From the NCBI GenBank assembly GCA_965219175.1, contig CBDCNI010000001.1, forward strand, positions 1,240,001 through 1,304,000: DNA of 64,000 nt, in the 5' to 3' direction. Below, piece by piece: positions 26,927 to 35,281 of the stretch (its first letter is position 1; each line of letters starts with the position of its first letter). The position numbers and the translations under genes were made by a program. The DNA is from JBBPZK01 sp965219175. GTDB taxonomy: Bacteria; Actinomycetota; Rubrobacteria; Rubrobacterales; Rubrobacteraceae. Below the pieces are notes generated by a model. That model did not search any database and was not told the origin of the DNA. It saw only the letters and a list, made by a program, of their open reading frames with translations.

Positions 26927-27865
26927 TCAGGCGGCAGTCCCTTCCGCGACCCAGGGGTTGCCGCCAGTCAGCGTCTGCGAGCTTTCCCACAACTGGGCGG
27001 CAACTTTCGTGTCCCTGGCTTTGTCCGGGACCTTTGCGTCGGCGGGAGGGCCTTTGAGTTCCCTGAAACTGCCGGGGCCGTAGTAGTGGCCGCCCCTGGC
27101 CTCGGGTGAGGTTGCGGCGAACAGGGATGGGAGGGCTCCTTGCGCGGCGGGCTGTCCCATCAGTTTGAGGACCAGTTTCACGATACGTACGCGCATGTTT
27201 CTTTCGCCGGCGCCTTTGGCGGCGAGGTCGGTGCGGACCAGGCCCGGGTGAACCGCGATGCTGGAGATGCCCCAGCCGTTCTGGTCGCTGCGGCGCTGGA
27301 ATTCGAAGGCGAACATGAGGTCGGCGAGCTTGGATTGCGCGTAGACTTGCATGTCCTTGTAGTTCTGCGTGGACTGTAGGTCCTTCAGGTTGATCTCGCC
27401 GTCGTTGGCGGAGAGGCTGGTGACGGTAACGACGCGGGGATCTGTTCCTTGCTGGAGCAGAGGGAGTAGCTCGCGGGTGAGCGCGAACGGGCCGAGGTAA
27501 TTGGTACCGAGTTGCAGTTCGAAGCCGTCGACTGTTTCGCTACGCGTTGGTGGCGCCATCAGGCCGGCGTTGTTGATCAGGACGTCGAGACTGGTCCGCT
27601 GGCCGCGGAGCCGACTGCCAAGCTCTCGGATGGAGGCGAGGTCGGCGAGGTCGACCAACTCGAAGCTGATGGCGGCAGTAGGTACGGCGTCGTAGATGGC
27701 CGCGATGGCTTCTGCGCCGCGGGCCTGGTTGCGGCCGGCGAGGGTGACGTGAGCCCCGGCTCTGGCGAGCGCGATGGCTATTTGCAGGCCGATGCCGGAG
27801 GTGCCGGTGATCAGGACTGATCTATCTTCCTGGTTGGGCATGTCGTCGAGGGTCAAGTCGGTCAT
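26927..27865 (-). CDS. SDR family oxidoreductase (retinol-dehydrogenase-like)
   Basis: This 312-residue SDR has VLITGTSGIGLQIA as its cofactor loop, one residue shorter than the usual TGxxxGxG. NNAGLM, the Ser in VTSLSAND and the YAQSK Tyr/Lys pair are intact. The C-terminal LPSLFAATSPEARGGHYYGP is typical of the retinol dehydrogenase/WWOX-like group. AAGGAGCGAAACC precedes the ATG. It is last in a three-gene minus-strand operon with a hydrolase and an alcohol dehydrogenase, controlled presumably by the divergent MmyB-like regulator. Almost all its Ile codons are ATC; ATA is rare here, unlike in most of the window. Confidence 0.88.
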   Translation of the reverse strand: MTDLTLDDMPNQEDRSVLITGTSGIGLQIAIALARAGAHVTLAGRNQARGAEAIAAIYDAVPTAAISFELVDLADLASIRELGSRLRGQRTSLDVLINNAGLMAPPTRSETVDGFELQLGTNYLGPFALTRELLPLLQQGTDPRVVTVTSLSANDGEINLKDLQSTQNYKDMQVYAQSKLADLMFAFEFQRRSDQNGWGISSIAVHPGLVRTDLAAKGAGERNMRVRIVKLVLKLMGQPAAQGALPSLFAATSPEARGGHYYGPGSFRELKGPPADAKVPDKARDTKVAAQLWESSQTLTGGNPWVAEGTAA

Positions 27866-27929
27866 GGTTTCGCTCCTTGTCTTTTTGTTTGTCGTTCGGG
27901 TACGGTTCCTGGTATCGAGAGCGCCACGC

Positions 27930-28922
27930 TCAGCTTCCTGGATCTAGCGTGGACGAGAAGTCGACGACGGTCCTGGTGAACAGTTCTGGGTCCTGCGCGT
28001 GCATGGAGTGGGCCATGTCGGGAAAGGATAGGTACTCAAAGCGCTGCCCGGCGTCGGTGATTAGTTGGCGGACGCGCTGGGCTTGTTGGTCGGAGATGGC
28101 GCCCATGAGGCTCCCGGTCTGGGGGTCGATGTCCCGGTAGTGATGGGTGAGCAGGGCGGGGACCCGGACGCTGGACAGCATGTGGGCATGGTCGCAGCCT
28201 GTGGTGGCGGTGCCGGTGACGAAGGCGCGCCCCCACTCTGGGTCGTATTCCTTCATGTTCTGAGGTGGTTGGTCGGGGCCGGAGGCCGTGCTATCGATGG
28301 GTTGAGGTCGGGTGGTGCTCATTCTCTGGATGGAGGCGGGCATCCAAGGCGGGAGTTCTGTTTGGAACGCGGCCGACATCCCTTTCCAGTCACCGATAGT
28401 CCATTGGTCGCCCAGCCATTTGCTCGACAGCGCGAAAAGGAGGCCGACGGCTTGACGGATCGATTGCCCGCACGAGGGGTTGAGTTCAGACGCGAACAGT
28501 GGGGCGTCTTCCCAGACGACGGCGCGGACCTGGCCGGGTTTGGCGTAGGCCGACAGCCAGGCCGATAGCACACCGCCCGATGAGTTGCCGCTGACGATCG
28601 TCGGCCGTCCGATGACGAGGTCCATGAAGCGCACGAGGTCGTTGCCCATGTTGTCCAACGTGTAGCGGCCCGGCGTCCACGTCGACCTGCCCTGCCCGCG
28701 CAGATCGACGGTGTAAACCTGGAAGTGCTCGGCCAGCAGCGGTAGAGTCTCCTCATAGCCCCACCACGATTCAGTTTGGGCGGGGATGAGTAGCAGCGCG
28801 GGTAGGTCGGATGTCCCAACGGTGGCGTAGTTCATGCGGACTTCGCCGAGGTCCACGACCTGCTCTCGGAAGGCGTGGGGTACGAAAGTGTCGGCCCGAT
28901 CCTGGGCTTCGAGGTTGGTCAT
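27930..28922 (-). CDS. Alpha/beta hydrolase
   Basis: This 330-residue protein has the alpha/beta hydrolase fold. It carries the core LLIPAQTESWWGYEETLPLL, an oxyanion-region VYTVDLRGQGRS, the nucleophile elbow as VSGNSSGGVL (GNSSG, Ser nucleophile) and the closing His in FPDMAHSMHAQ. A cap region of about 90 residues lies between strands 6 and 7. It resembles esterases, epoxide hydrolases and haloperoxidase-like enzymes, and the reaction cannot be chosen. It is the middle gene of the SDR-hydrolase-ADH group; the 64-bp gap to the SDR contains a good ribosome site. Confidence 0.85.
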   Translation of the reverse strand: MTNLEAQDRADTFVPHAFREQVVDLGEVRMNYATVGTSDLPALLLIPAQTESWWGYEETLPLLAEHFQVYTVDLRGQGRSTWTPGRYTLDNMGNDLVRFMDLVIGRPTIVSGNSSGGVLSAWLSAYAKPGQVRAVVWEDAPLFASELNPSCGQSIRQAVGLLFALSSKWLGDQWTIGDWKGMSAAFQTELPPWMPASIQRMSTTRPQPIDSTASGPDQPPQNMKEYDPEWGRAFVTGTATTGCDHAHMLSSVRVPALLTHHYRDIDPQTGSLMGAISDQQAQRVRQLITDAGQRFEYLSFPDMAHSMHAQDPELFTRTVVDFSSTLDPGS

Positions 28923-28951
28923 GGTTTATCATTACCTTTCCGTGTGTCGGT

Positions 28952-29974
28952 TCAGCGGCCGGTTGTGAGGACCATGCGGAAGCGGGCCTTGCCCGACACC
29001 ATCCGCTCGACGGCGGATCCCGCATCGGCTAGCGGCATTTCTTCGATCATCGGGCGGATGCCGGTGAGCGCCGCGAAGTGAAGGGTCTCCTCGACCTCGC
29101 GTGACGTGCCCGACTGATGCCCGTACATCTTGTGGCCGCCCCCGATAAGCGCGAACGGGCTGACCTGGAACGGCTCGGAGGGAACCCCGATCACGACCAG
29201 CTCGCCCCGGTGGGTCAGCCCGCCGAGCGTGTCGGTCATCGCCGCGTTATCGGTCACGGTGCCGAGCACGACCTTTGCCCCACCGAGCGCCTGCAGCGCC
29301 GCGACCGAATCCTGGGTCTGGTTGTCTATGTAGTGGTGTGCCCCCAACTCTCGCGCCAACGGTTCCTTCTCTGCCCCGCGGGCGATGGCGACGGTCTCGA
29401 AGCCGAGCCTGGATGCGAACTGCACCCCAAGATGGCCTAGTCCACCGAGGCCGACTACGGCGACCAGGTCACCGGGGCGGGCGACACTCCGGCGTAGCGC
29501 GTTGAACGTCGTTACGCCGGCACAGCCCATCGGGGCGGCTTCCGCGGCGGTAAATTCCTCCGGGAGACGGGCCAATGCGGAGGCGGGCACGACGACGGTC
29601 TCAGCGAACCCGCCGGGGTAGGACAAGCCTGGGATCTGGAGGTGGGCGCAGTTGATGGCGTCGCCCTCCCGGCAGGCCACGCAGTGCCCGCAGTTACCGC
29701 CGAACCAACCGACCGCGACCCGCTGGCCGGGTTCGAAGTCCTCGATACCGTCACCGATGGCGTCGATGTGGCCGGCGATCTCGTGGCCGGCGACCAACGG
29801 AAAGCCCACTCCGGGCATGTGGCCGTCGATGAACGTGGAGTCCGTGTGGCAGACTCCAACGGCCTCGACGATCACCCGGACGTGGCCTGCGCCTGGTTCG
29901 GGGGTCTCCTTCTCGATCAGGTGAAGAGCAGCACCCGGCTCGTCAACCTGCATGGAACGGTAGGTGATTGTCAT
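28952..29974 (-). CDS. Zinc-dependent alcohol dehydrogenase (AdhP-like)
   Basis: This 340-residue medium-chain dehydrogenase has the catalytic zinc residues Cys in GVCHTD and His-Glu in AGHEIAGH, a structural zinc cluster in CGHCVACREGDAINC, and the Rossmann motif VVGLGGLGHLG. It probably oxidises or reduces a primary alcohol/aldehyde with NAD(H). GAGAAGAGGAGAGGA lies before the ATG. It is first in the operon divergent from the XRE/MmyB-like regulator at 30129. Of the roughly 17 Ile codons I read, only one is ATA, consistent with a foreign origin for this block. Confidence 0.92.
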   Translation of the reverse strand: MTITYRSMQVDEPGAALHLIEKETPEPGAGHVRVIVEAVGVCHTDSTFIDGHMPGVGFPLVAGHEIAGHIDAIGDGIEDFEPGQRVAVGWFGGNCGHCVACREGDAINCAHLQIPGLSYPGGFAETVVVPASALARLPEEFTAAEAAPMGCAGVTTFNALRRSVARPGDLVAVVGLGGLGHLGVQFASRLGFETVAIARGAEKEPLARELGAHHYIDNQTQDSVAALQALGGAKVVLGTVTDNAAMTDTLGGLTHRGELVVIGVPSEPFQVSPFALIGGGHKMYGHQSGTSREVEETLHFAALTGIRPMIEEMPLADAGSAVERMVSGKARFRMVLTTGR

Positions 29975-30116
29975 GTGCGTGTGTCCTCTCCTCTTCTCTC
30001 AGTGTACCGGGGTGCGGAGCATCCCTGATAACGACTATAAAGCCAGGCGGTGAGAAGCGGGAGAGGACTGTTTATCCCTGGATCGGCGATCCCTGGTTGG
30101 CTCCTTGGAGGACTCC

Positions 30117-30122
30117 TATAAT
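30117..30122 (+). promoter_or_regulatory. -10 box for a possibly leaderless regulator transcript
   Basis: TATAAT at 30117-30122 ends 6 nt before ATG 30129, so transcription would begin at or next to the A of the start codon. Leaderless messages are common in actinobacteria. No clear -35 at 17 nt spacing was found. Confidence 0.5.
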
Positions 30123-30128
30123 AAAGGC

Positions 30129-31013
30129 ATGAACCGTATGAACCGAGTTGAGCTAGCCGACTTCTTGCGTCGACGGCGCGAAGCTCTGCAGCCGGAGGAC
30201 GTGGGACTTGCAAAGGGGCCGCGTCGTCGCGTCGCGGGTCTCAGGCGCGAAGAGGTCGCGAACCTGTCGGCCATGTCCACCGACTACTACGCCCGCCTGG
30301 AGCAGCAGCGTGGACCCCAGCCGTCCGAGCAGATGGTGTCCGCAATCGCCCGTGGGCTTCGCCTCACCCTGGACGAGCGGGATCACCTGTTCCGCCTCGC
30401 CGGTCACGCGGCGCCGACCCGAGCCCATCGCTCCGAGCATGTCAACCCGGCGCTCATGCGGGTCCTCGACCGCCTAGATGACACGCCCGCGATGGTCGTC
30501 TCCGACCTGGGTGAGACGCTGGTGCAGAACCGGCTCGCCGCTGCCCTGCTCGGCGATCAGACCCGCTTCACCGGCGCGGCCCGCAGCGCCGTCTACCGGT
30601 GGTTCACCGACACCGACGAACGGCTCCTCTACCCCGAAGGTGACCACGAACACCAGAGCAGGGTCCAGGTGTCCAACCTTCGGGCCTCGTTGGGCCGCGG
30701 TAGCCAAGACACCCGTGCATCGACCATCGTGGAGAGATTGCGCAACGAAAGCCCCGAGTTCGTACGTCTCTGGGATCAGCACGAAGTCGCCGTTCGCTTC
30801 GACGACCACAAGACCATCGTACATCCAGAGCTGGGCGACATCGAGCTCGATTGCCAGATCCTGTTCACCCAAAACCAGGCCCAGGCGCTACTGGTCTTCA
30901 CAGCCTCGCCGGGCACCGAGGGCCGCGAGAAGCTCCAGTTGCTGTCCGTCATCGGTACTCAGCAACTCAGCATTGGTCTCGACCACGGAGATCGCGAAAC
31001 CCATCAGCGGTGA
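30129..31013 (+). CDS. XRE-family regulator with MmyB-like ligand-binding domain
   Basis: This protein of about 294 residues begins with a helix-turn-helix (VELADFLRRRREAL, GLRREEVANLSAMSTDYYARLEQQRG) followed by the MmyB-like domain (RVLDRLDDTPAMVVSDLGETLVQN, HPELGDIELDCQIL). Regulators of this type are often divergent from short-chain dehydrogenase genes in actinobacteria, just as here. The C-terminal domain binds a small hydrophobic ligand in a structurally studied homolog. I chose ATG 30129 over 30105 because of the -10 box and the family N-terminus; ATG 30138 is also possible. No ATA codons were noticed. Confidence 0.88.
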   Translation: MNRMNRVELADFLRRRREALQPEDVGLAKGPRRRVAGLRREEVANLSAMSTDYYARLEQQRGPQPSEQMVSAIARGLRLTLDERDHLFRLAGHAAPTRAHRSEHVNPALMRVLDRLDDTPAMVVSDLGETLVQNRLAAALLGDQTRFTGAARSAVYRWFTDTDERLLYPEGDHEHQSRVQVSNLRASLGRGSQDTRASTIVERLRNESPEFVRLWDQHEVAVRFDDHKTIVHPELGDIELDCQILFTQNQAQALLVFTASPGTEGREKLQLLSVIGTQQLSIGLDHGDRETHQR

Positions 31014-31365
31014 CCGTCACCGTAGACGACAGTGAGGCTAAGACACCATCGGGGTTTTCTGTACGGTACCGGTTTGGTGTATTCTCCTCAAGTCAATAGT
31101 CTGAAGACAATCAAGAGGCAGAAGTTACCACTTCAACAAAAAGCTGACAGAGTCGAATTCCTTAGGCCGACGTGCATCCAGAATGGCAGAAGACAGAGAT
31201 GAGGATATGCTAGTCCAACGATGATGCCTGTTCGAGTGCCTGATCCTGACTGATGGCTTAGGAGTCCGCCGCCGGACAACTCGTCGTCGCGACCACCGGC
31301 TGCTCCGTATCTGAAGTAGCCGGGGAGGTTCTCCAGCGCGCCGGATGGCCTGGGTAATCCCCGGA
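31014..31365. other. Intergenic region, no gene seen
   Basis: This 352-bp gap separates the 3' ends of convergent genes. Its base composition is more mixed, with no protein-like frame I can support and no strong terminator. It also marks the right edge of the block with ATC-biased codons. Confidence 0.4.
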
Positions 31366-32217
31366 TCAGGCGTTGAGCGTAGCGGCGTGGTGGCGGATGT
31401 GGTCCTCCATGAAGGTCGAGATGAAGTAGTAGCTGTGGTCGTAATCCTCGTGGCTGCGGAGCGAGAGCGGCTGGCCGGACCCGGCGCAGGCTTTCTCGAA
31501 GGCATCCGGGTAGAGTTGTTCGTCCAGGAACTGGTCGGCCGTTCCCTGGTCTATCAGGATCTCACGTCCGTCGGCGAAGGAGCTCTCGCGGACGAGCTCG
31601 CTCGCGTCGTGCTGTAGCCAGGATTCCCGATCTCCTCCGAGGTAGTTCGAGAAAGCCTTTTCGCCCCACGGGCAGCGGGCTGGGGCGCAGATCGGGGCGA
31701 ATGCCGAGACCGAACGGTAAAGGCCGGGGTTCTTAAGCGCCAGCGTCAGCGCACCGTGACCGCCCATCGAATGCCCGAATATTCCCGCCCTGTCACAGTC
31801 CGCCGGGAAGTTGTCCGCTATCAAGCCCTGAAGCTCTGCGGTGACGTAGGTGTACATCTTGTAGTGTGTTGACCAGGGCTCCTCGGTTGCGTCTATGTAG
31901 AAGCCCGCGCCGGTACCGAGGTCCCAGTCTTCGTCCTCGCCTGGGACGCCCGCCCCTCGCGGGCTCGTATCGGGGGCGACGAGCATCAGGCCGTGTTCTG
32001 AGGCGTAACGCTGGGCGCCACTTTTTATGGCGAAGGTCTCCTCGGTCGAGGTCAGGCCCGCCAGGTAGTAGAGGACCGGGACCGGACCTTCCGCAGCCTG
32101 TGGCGGTTGGTAGACGGAGAAGCGCATCGGGGTGCCGCAGGCTTGGGATCTATGGGAGTAGAAGCCGGATGTGCCGCCGTGGCATGCGTGGGTTTCGAGG
32201 GTTTCGAGGTGTGCCAT
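31366..32217 (-). CDS. fghA: S-formylglutathione hydrolase
   Basis: This protein of about 283 residues belongs to the esterase-D type. MRFSVYQPP and VPVLYYLAGLTSTEETF sit near the N-terminus, the nucleophile Ser is in GHSMGGHGAL, and the Asp and His are in YPDAFEKAC and HEDYDHSYYFI. It hydrolyses S-formylglutathione to formate and glutathione in formaldehyde detoxification. ATG 32217 overlaps the TGA of the dehydrogenase gene (TGATG), so the pair is coupled. A longer upstream open frame is only the shadow of that gene. The presence of a glutathione-type pathway in an actinobacterium is notable. Confidence 0.93.
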   Translation of the reverse strand: MAHLETLETHACHGGTSGFYSHRSQACGTPMRFSVYQPPQAAEGPVPVLYYLAGLTSTEETFAIKSGAQRYASEHGLMLVAPDTSPRGAGVPGEDEDWDLGTGAGFYIDATEEPWSTHYKMYTYVTAELQGLIADNFPADCDRAGIFGHSMGGHGALTLALKNPGLYRSVSAFAPICAPARCPWGEKAFSNYLGGDRESWLQHDASELVRESSFADGREILIDQGTADQFLDEQLYPDAFEKACAGSGQPLSLRSHEDYDHSYYFISTFMEDHIRHHAATLNA

Positions 32218-33338
32218 CAGAACGAGACGACGCTTCGGATCGACTCGCCCCGGTGCATCAGGTCGAAGCCTTCGTTGATCTCGTCCAGGCTCAGGTCGTG
32301 GGTGATGAGGTCGTCTATGTTGATCTTTCCCTCCATGTACCAGTCGACTATCTTCGGAACGTCGGTACGCCCGCGCGCCCCGCCGAAGGCGCTTCCACGC
32401 CAGACCCGCCCCGTAACGAGCTGGAACGGGCGCGTGGAGATCTCCTGCCCCGTACCCGCAACCCCGATAATGACGGCCTCGCCCCAACCCTTGTGGCAGC
32501 ACTCGAGCGCCTGACGCATGACGTTTACGTTGCCGATGCACTCGAAGCTGTAATCGGCCCCGCCGCCGGTCAGGTCTACGAGGTAGGGGACCAGGTCTCC
32601 TTCGACTTCCTCGGGGTTTACGAAGTGGGTCATCCCGAACTTCTCGGCCAGGTCTTTCTTATCCGGGTTGAGGTCCACACCGACGATCATGCCCGCCCCG
32701 GCCAGCCTCGCGCCCTGGATGACGTTGAGCCCGATGCCGCCGAGCCCGAAGACGACGACGTTGGCCCCCGGCTCCACCTTCGCCGTGTTGATAACCGCCC
32801 CGACGCCGGTCGTCACGCCGCAGCCGATATAGCAAACCTTGTCGAAAGGGGCGTCTTCCCGGATCCTGGCGACCGCTATCTCCGGCAGCACGGTATGTTC
32901 GGCGAACGTAGAAGTCCCCATGTAGTGGTAGAGTGGCTGTCCGTCTACCGAGAAGCGGCTTGTCCCGTCCGGCATCACGCCCCGCCCCTGCGTCTCGCGG
33001 ATCGCCTGACAGAGGTTCGTCTTGCGGCTCAGGCAATACTCGCACTCCCGGCACTCCGGCGTGTAGAGCGGTATCACGTGGTCCCCTGGAGCCACACTCG
33101 TCACGTTCTTTCCGACTTCCACCACGATACCGGCGCCTTCGTGGCCGAGTATCGCCGGAAACAGCCCCTCCGGGTCAGCGCCGGAGAGCGTCAACTCGTC
33201 GGTGTGGCACACTCCCGTGGCCTTTAGCTCCACGAGCACCTCATTATCCTTCGGTCCCTCCAACTGGACCGTCTCTATGCTCAATGGCTTGCCCGCCTCG
33301 AAAGCAACCGCCGCCCTTACGTCCACCCGTTCCTCCAT
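32217..33338 (-). CDS. adhC: S-(hydroxymethyl)glutathione dehydrogenase / class III alcohol dehydrogenase
   Basis: This protein of about 373 residues is a class III zinc alcohol dehydrogenase. The catalytic zinc residues are in GVCHTDEL and GHEGAGIV, the structural zinc is bound by Cys residues in TPECRECEYCLSRKTNLC, and the coenzyme site is VFGLGGIGLNVIQGARLAGA. It ends with SIRSVVSF, as in the family. It oxidises the spontaneous glutathione-formaldehyde adduct to S-formylglutathione, the substrate of the coupled fghA product. I chose ATG 33338 (GAGAG upstream) over ATG 33389, which adds a non-conserved tail. Confidence 0.93.
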   Translation of the reverse strand: MEERVDVRAAVAFEAGKPLSIETVQLEGPKDNEVLVELKATGVCHTDELTLSGADPEGLFPAILGHEGAGIVVEVGKNVTSVAPGDHVIPLYTPECRECEYCLSRKTNLCQAIRETQGRGVMPDGTSRFSVDGQPLYHYMGTSTFAEHTVLPEIAVARIREDAPFDKVCYIGCGVTTGVGAVINTAKVEPGANVVVFGLGGIGLNVIQGARLAGAGMIVGVDLNPDKKDLAEKFGMTHFVNPEEVEGDLVPYLVDLTGGGADYSFECIGNVNVMRQALECCHKGWGEAVIIGVAGTGQEISTRPFQLVTGRVWRGSAFGGARGRTDVPKIVDWYMEGKINIDDLITHDLSLDEINEGFDLMHRGESIRSVVSF

Positions 33339-33407
33339 TCGTCTCTCAGAAAGAAAAACAACCTTATAGCACCACGATAAATCCGACAACCCGTATTGGA
33401 CTGGATC

Positions 33408-34394
33408 CTAACCTCTAGGGCTTGTGACGAGCTTACCGTAGGTTCCTCTGCCGGCCAGGCGTTCCAGGGCGTCTGGGAGGTCTTCGAAGGGGACGGACTC
33501 GTAGATCAGGGGGTTTATGTCGCCGTTTTCGTAGAGTCTCATCAAGGCTTCGTGGGTTTCCGGGATGAGGTTGGGCATTACGCGGGCGTAGAGGCCCCAG
33601 TGGAGGCCGACGACGGAGTAGTTCTTTACGAGCAGGTGGTTGGTCGGGGCCTCGGCGATCCTGCCTCCGGCAAACCCGATCACCACTATGCGCCCCTCGA
33701 AAGCCACGCACCGGCGCGACCCGTCGAACACGTCACCGCCGACAGGGTCGAAGACAACATCGGCCCCGCGTCCCTCCGTCGCCTCTTTTACGACCTCGAT
33801 GAAGTTCTCTTCCCGGTAGTCTACGGTGATCTCCGCGCCGAGCTTGCGGCAAACTTCTACTTTCTCCGCGCCTCCGGCTGTGGCGATTACGCGGGCGCCA
33901 GCCGCACGGGCGAGCTGTATCGTCGCCGACCCGACACCGCCCGCTCCGGCGTGAACCAGCACCGTCTCGCCTTCTTTTAGACTCGCCCGCCGGTGGAGCG
34001 CGAAATAAGCTGTCTGGTAGACGATGTGCATGGCTGCCGCAGCGTCGAATGGCATATCGTCCGGTATCGCAAAGACGCTCTCCGCCGGGACCGCAACCCT
34101 TTCGGCGAAGCCTCCGTTCGGGAGCGGGGGAGTCGCCAGGACCCGGCTCCCTTCGCGCAAGTCCACGCCCTCGCCGACCTGCGAGACCGTTCCGGAGACC
34201 TCGGCTCCTGGAGTAAAAGGGAGATCTGGCCTCTCCTGGTACTCGCCCCGGCACAATAGGGCGTCGAAGAAGTTGAGCGACGCCGCTTCCACCTCGACGA
34301 TTACCTCGCCCCGTTTCGGAGTAGGCTCGTCTACCTCCTCCAACTTCAGCGCCTGTTTCGGATCTCCCAACTCTTGCACCCGCCAAGTTTTCAT
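33408..34394 (-). CDS. NADPH:quinone oxidoreductase family protein
   Basis: This 328-residue medium-chain reductase of the quinone oxidoreductase group lacks zinc ligands. It has LNFFDALLCRGEY, PGAEVSGTV, the cofactor motif VHAGAGGVGSATIQLA and DVVFDPVGGDVFDGS. Members reduce quinones or enals with NADPH. The gene lies 70 bp upstream of the adhC-fghA pair on the same strand and may be co-expressed, which suggests a general role in aldehyde or electrophile stress. The substrate is unknown. A second enzyme of this superfamily lies at 39786. Confidence 0.88.
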   Translation of the reverse strand: MKTWRVQELGDPKQALKLEEVDEPTPKRGEVIVEVEAASLNFFDALLCRGEYQERPDLPFTPGAEVSGTVSQVGEGVDLREGSRVLATPPLPNGGFAERVAVPAESVFAIPDDMPFDAAAAMHIVYQTAYFALHRRASLKEGETVLVHAGAGGVGSATIQLARAAGARVIATAGGAEKVEVCRKLGAEITVDYREENFIEVVKEATEGRGADVVFDPVGGDVFDGSRRCVAFEGRIVVIGFAGGRIAEAPTNHLLVKNYSVVGLHWGLYARVMPNLIPETHEALMRLYENGDINPLIYESVPFEDLPDALERLAGRGTYGKLVTSPRG

Positions 34395-34547
34395 GCCGTT
34401 CCTTTCCCGCGCCAGCCTGTACGAGGGGCGAGCTTATCATCGTCCGGGTTTACATGGCTACGTCGGTGAGGCCGTGGCGGGTGTATTGGGCGGCTGTTAA
34501 GCTGGAGGCTAAGAAGAATAGGGATTCTTCAGGTGAGGAGGCAGGAT

Positions 34548-35210
34548 ATGTTGCGGGTACGGGATGCTATGACGCGGGAGGTCGTTACGCTCGGGCCGGA
34601 GGCGAGCGCCGGCGAAGCTTTGGGAGTCTGCCGGGAGAAGGGCATCAGGCACGTACCGATAGTGGAGGAAGGACGGCTCATCGGGCTCGTCTCAGATCGG
34701 GACCTGCGGGACGTGAGCCCGCCTAGAGGAGGCCGCGACCAGGAGAACACGCTGGGTTGGGTCCGGGTGAGGGACATTATGAGTACGGATCTGGTTACCA
34801 TAGGACCGCTCGACACCATAGATCACGTCGCCAGGGAGATCTACGAGCGCAAGATAGGATGCCTCCCCGTAGTCGACGGACGGGAACTCGTCGGCATTAT
34901 CACCTCCCAGGACATGATGCGAACCATGATCGAGTTGACCGGCGCCCACGTCCGAGGGAGTTGGATGGAGGTGGAGGTTCCGAACCAGCCCGGCGCCCTC
35001 GCCAACGTGACCGACGCCATCCGGGACCGCCAGGTGAATATAGCCGGCGTCTTCCTCGGCCCGGCCCAGAAAGCGACCCATCGCGTCATCGTCTTGAGGT
35101 TAGAAACGACCAGCCCGAAAGGCGTTGCCCGGAGCCTCGACGAAGCGGGCTACAAGACACGCATAGTCGAGTCCTCAGCCCCCGTGGAGACCGGCCAGAG
35201 GGAGGTGTAG
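34548..35210 (+). CDS. CBS-pair protein with C-terminal ACT domain (AcuB-like)
   Basis: This protein of about 220 residues has two CBS motifs: VRDAMTREVVTL to LIGLVSDRDLRDV, and VRDIMSTDLVTI to LVGIITSQDMMR. A C-terminal ACT domain (about 145-215) begins with MEVEVPNQPGALANVTD. The arrangement resembles AcuB, linked to acetoin/acetate use in Bacillus, where it probably senses adenine nucleotides. ATG 34548 is preceded by GAGGAGG; a TTG at 34533 is less likely. The gene stands alone between divergent and convergent neighbours, so the regulated partner is not visible. Confidence 0.88.
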   Translation: MLRVRDAMTREVVTLGPEASAGEALGVCREKGIRHVPIVEEGRLIGLVSDRDLRDVSPPRGGRDQENTLGWVRVRDIMSTDLVTIGPLDTIDHVAREIYERKIGCLPVVDGRELVGIITSQDMMRTMIELTGAHVRGSWMEVEVPNQPGALANVTDAIRDRQVNIAGVFLGPAQKATHRVIVLRLETTSPKGVARSLDEAGYKTRIVESSAPVETGQREV

Positions 35211-35221
35211 CTGCGGACAAC

Positions 35222-35257
35222 CCGTCGGGTAGCAGTTTAGCTGGCGCTACCCGACGG
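35222..35257. terminator. Perfect 12-bp hairpin between convergent genes
   Basis: CCGTCGGGTAGC (35222-35233) pairs exactly with GCTACCCGACGG (35246-35257) around a 12-nt loop. It starts 12 bp after the CBS-ACT stop and lies 25 bp from the convergent epimerase stop. No T-tract follows on either strand, so it may be a U-less bidirectional terminator. Confidence 0.6.
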
Positions 35258-35281
35258 CGTAAAAAGCGCTATGCATTGGCG

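Noticed and set aside
31866..33227. A 453-codon plus-strand frame opposite fghA and adhC
   Set aside because: Both minus-strand genes are conserved enzymes with intact catalytic motifs; the plus frame has no recognisable features.
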